Assembly: GCA_031263525.1 (NCBI GenBank) | Contig: JAISFP010000219.1 | Span: forward strand, 1-45,303 | Length of the DNA stretch: 45,303 nucleotides | Direction: 5' to 3' | DNA from: Deltaproteobacteria bacterium | Lineage (GTDB): Bacteria > Desulfobacterota > Desulfarculia > Adiutricales > Adiutricaceae | Made by a program: the position numbers and the translations under genes | In this document: piece by piece, positions 33,501 to 36,500 of the stretch | How positions within the stretch are numbered: position 1 is the stretch's first letter | How the letters are laid out: the number at the start of each line of letters is the position of its first letter | The notes under the pieces: generated by a model | Seen by the model: the letters and a program-made list of their open reading frames with translations, nothing else | Told to the model about the DNA's origin: nothing | Database searches by the model: none

Positions 33501-36500
33501 CGCCCGATCACCTTTTCCGGCTCGAGGATGCCGTTCACGACCGCCCTGCGGGACTCGACCCTCGTGGAGGGCGGCGGCGCGGGGAGCCGGCCCGGCAGGA
33601 ACCAGTCCTCCTGGCCCGGGGCGCAGGGCAGCGCCTTCTGCAGGGATTCCCCGTAGAAGGCGGCGATCTCCTGCTGCCGCGGAGCGGGAAGGCCCTGCGG
33701 GAAGCCGGAGAACGGGCTGGCGTCGGGCGGGAGGACCCTCTCCTCCTCCGGCGGGAACTCGGCTCCGAAACTGCCGTCCCCGGCAGCCGTGCCCGGCACG
33801 GCACGGGACGCGCCGCCGTCCCCGGACGCGGCTGGGGCCGTGCCGTCACCTGGAACGCCCGCGGCGGCTCCTTCGCCCGGAACGGCTGCGCCCGCGCCCG
33901 GAACGGCAGCGCCCGCGCCCGGAACGGCAGCCGCTGACACGCCCGTAGCGGAGTATCCAGAAACGTCCGCCGAGCCCGGCGATCCGTCCTCCGCAGGGAT
34001 GTCGCCGCGTCCGGCGGTGGCGGCCGGCCCGGCGGCCCAGGCGGCCGGGCCGGGAGTTTCGCGGGCCCTGTCGGCGGCGGGCGCTCCGGCGGATTCCTGC
34101 ACGGCGCCGGACCCGGCGAAGGCCTCCTCGTCGGAGGGGCCCGCCTCGGGCTCGAGCGCCGCGCAGCGGATCCTGGCGAGCCTCTCCCAGGAGCTGAGGA
34201 GGCTGTCCAGGAGGGTCCTGGAAGTGGTGTGCGAGAGCGCCTCGGACACCTTGAGGAACAGGTGCACGCTCCCGCGGTCCTCGGCCATGTGCAGGTTCAC
34301 GGCGGAGGAGCCGCCCGAGGGCGGGAGGGGCAGGAAGGCGCCATCCGCGCCCGGCCAGGACAGCAGGTCGGGGGGCAGGTACTCGTGGGAGACGCGGATC
34401 TCGGGGATGCCGGGGAAGTCGGCGGCCAGGTCCTCGGCCGGGCAGCACCTGTGGCGGTCAGAGTCGCGGAAGGCCTCCTGGAGAGCGCGGGCCCAGGCCC
34501 GGGCCCTCTCCTCCGGGGAGCCGGGCGCGTCCACGGAGTCCGGGGCAGCGGCGTCGGAGGCGTCAGAGGCGGACGTGGCACCGGAGCCGGAGCCGGAGCC
34601 GTCGGAGTCGGACGAGCCGGCAGCGCCCGCGGCTTCGGGGGCGGCCGGAGCGTCGGGAGCGTCCCGGGCTTCCGCGGCTGACGGAGTTTCCGGGGCCACG
34701 GACCGGGCCGGGCCGTCGGACGCGGACGGGGGCGGCGGGACCAGGAGCAGCGCCGTCCTGGCGAAGGAGCCCACGGCGGAGCGGGAGTCGGGGCCGGGCC
34801 TGCCCTGCCAGAGCCGCCCGAACAGGTACGGCCCCGGGCGGTCCGGGAAGGTCTCCGCCAGGGCCATCGCCATGGCGCCCGCGAAGAAGACCTCGGCCGG
34901 GATGCCGGAGGACGATGTCCAGGCGCGGTAGGCGTCCAGCGGCGGGCCCGTGACCTCGCGCGTGAGGAGCCTGGCGCGGCCGGAGGACTTGAGGAGCGGG
35001 TTGTCCAGGGGGAGCGGCGCCGGGGCCGGGCCGCCCGGGCCGCCTGTCCCGGAGAGGAGGGCCGTCCAGCGCTCGCGGGCGAGCTCGGCGCGGCCCCTGA
35101 GCCCGTCCGGCGACCAGGGCGGCGGCGCGAGGAGGTAGCGTTCGGCCTCGGCCTCCGCGGCGGCCAGGTCCTCGGGGGGCAGGAGCTGGGGCTGGCGGCG
35201 CATGAGCGCGTCCAGGTCGCGCAGGAGAATCTTCAGGCTCTCGCGGTCGACCGCGGCGGAGAGCGACTCAAGGAGGAAGACGGAGTACCCGCCCCGCTCG
35301 ACGAGCGCCGCCCCCGCGGGCGGCGCCTCGCCCGGATCCCTCTCGCCGGTGAAGGGCCTCACCGCGTCGGCGTCCGTCTCGGAGGAGAAGTCCGAGACGA
35401 CCCTGAGCCGCATGGGCGCCTCGTCCTCGGTCTTGAGCCAGGCGCCTTCCGGGGACACCCTGACGCTCCTGTTCAGGGCCTCGTGCCGGGCGGACAGCTC
35501 CAGGAGCGACTCCTTCAGGAGATCGGCGTTCACCTGGCCCTCCAGGCGGAAGGCCACGGCCTCCCTGCCCGAGGGCGCGACGCTCTCGCCGGGGGAGGGC
35601 GCGAAGGCGGCCGCACGGCCCCGGGGAAGCTCCACGTAGACCGCCGCGGCCCCGCGGCCGGAGTCAAACCCGTAGCCCCCCTCGCGGAGGGCCTGGACGG
35701 CGCGGACGGCGGCGTCACCCAGCCTGCGCATGTCCTCCAGGGAGTGCGCCGCGGAGACCGCCATGACCCTGCCGCCGCCCCGGCTCTCCCTGGCGCCCGA
35801 GAAGACGCCGGACTCCATCATCACGAGCCGGAAGAGCTCGGCCTCCAGGGCGGCCATGGACGGGTCGGCCGGCCCCAGGCGCTGGAAGCGGAAGAAGGGC
35901 CCGAAGCCCTTGAGCCTCAGGGGCGCGCCCCTGTCCTGGAACCAGAGGTTCAGCCTGAGCGAGAGCGACTCCAGGAGCGCCCCGGCCCTCTCCCTGTAGC
36001 CGGCGGCGCAGTCCCGGTGCCAGGCGAGGGCCCCGGCCAGGGCCGCGAGCGACAGCGGGTGCGGCGGCGGCCCGAGGGCCGCGGAGGCGCCGCGCACGTC
36101 CAGGGCGGCCAGGAACCCTTCGGAGGCGGAAACCACCCCCAGGGGCAGCCCGCCTGAGAGGCCGGGACCCCAGACGGTCATGTCCGCCTCGGACCCCAGC
36201 CAGGACCCGGCCCCGCCGGGCAGGAACCCGGGGCCCAGGACGGTCTCGTCGAAGACGACGGCCGCCCCCCGCTCCCTGGCGGCCCGGCAGAGCCGGGCGA
36301 GGTACGAGGGGCTCAGGAAGCGGAGATCCGAGGACGGCGCGGGCTCGACCACGGCCGCGGCGAGCCTCGGGGCGGCCTCGGCCAGCGCCGAGAGCGCCCG
36401 CTCGGAGCCGTACTCCAGGAGGAGGATCCCGCCCGACTCCTCGGGCCCGGGACTGCCGGAGGGCCCGGGCCGGAGGCCGTCCTCCCGGCCCTCCGGGCCT

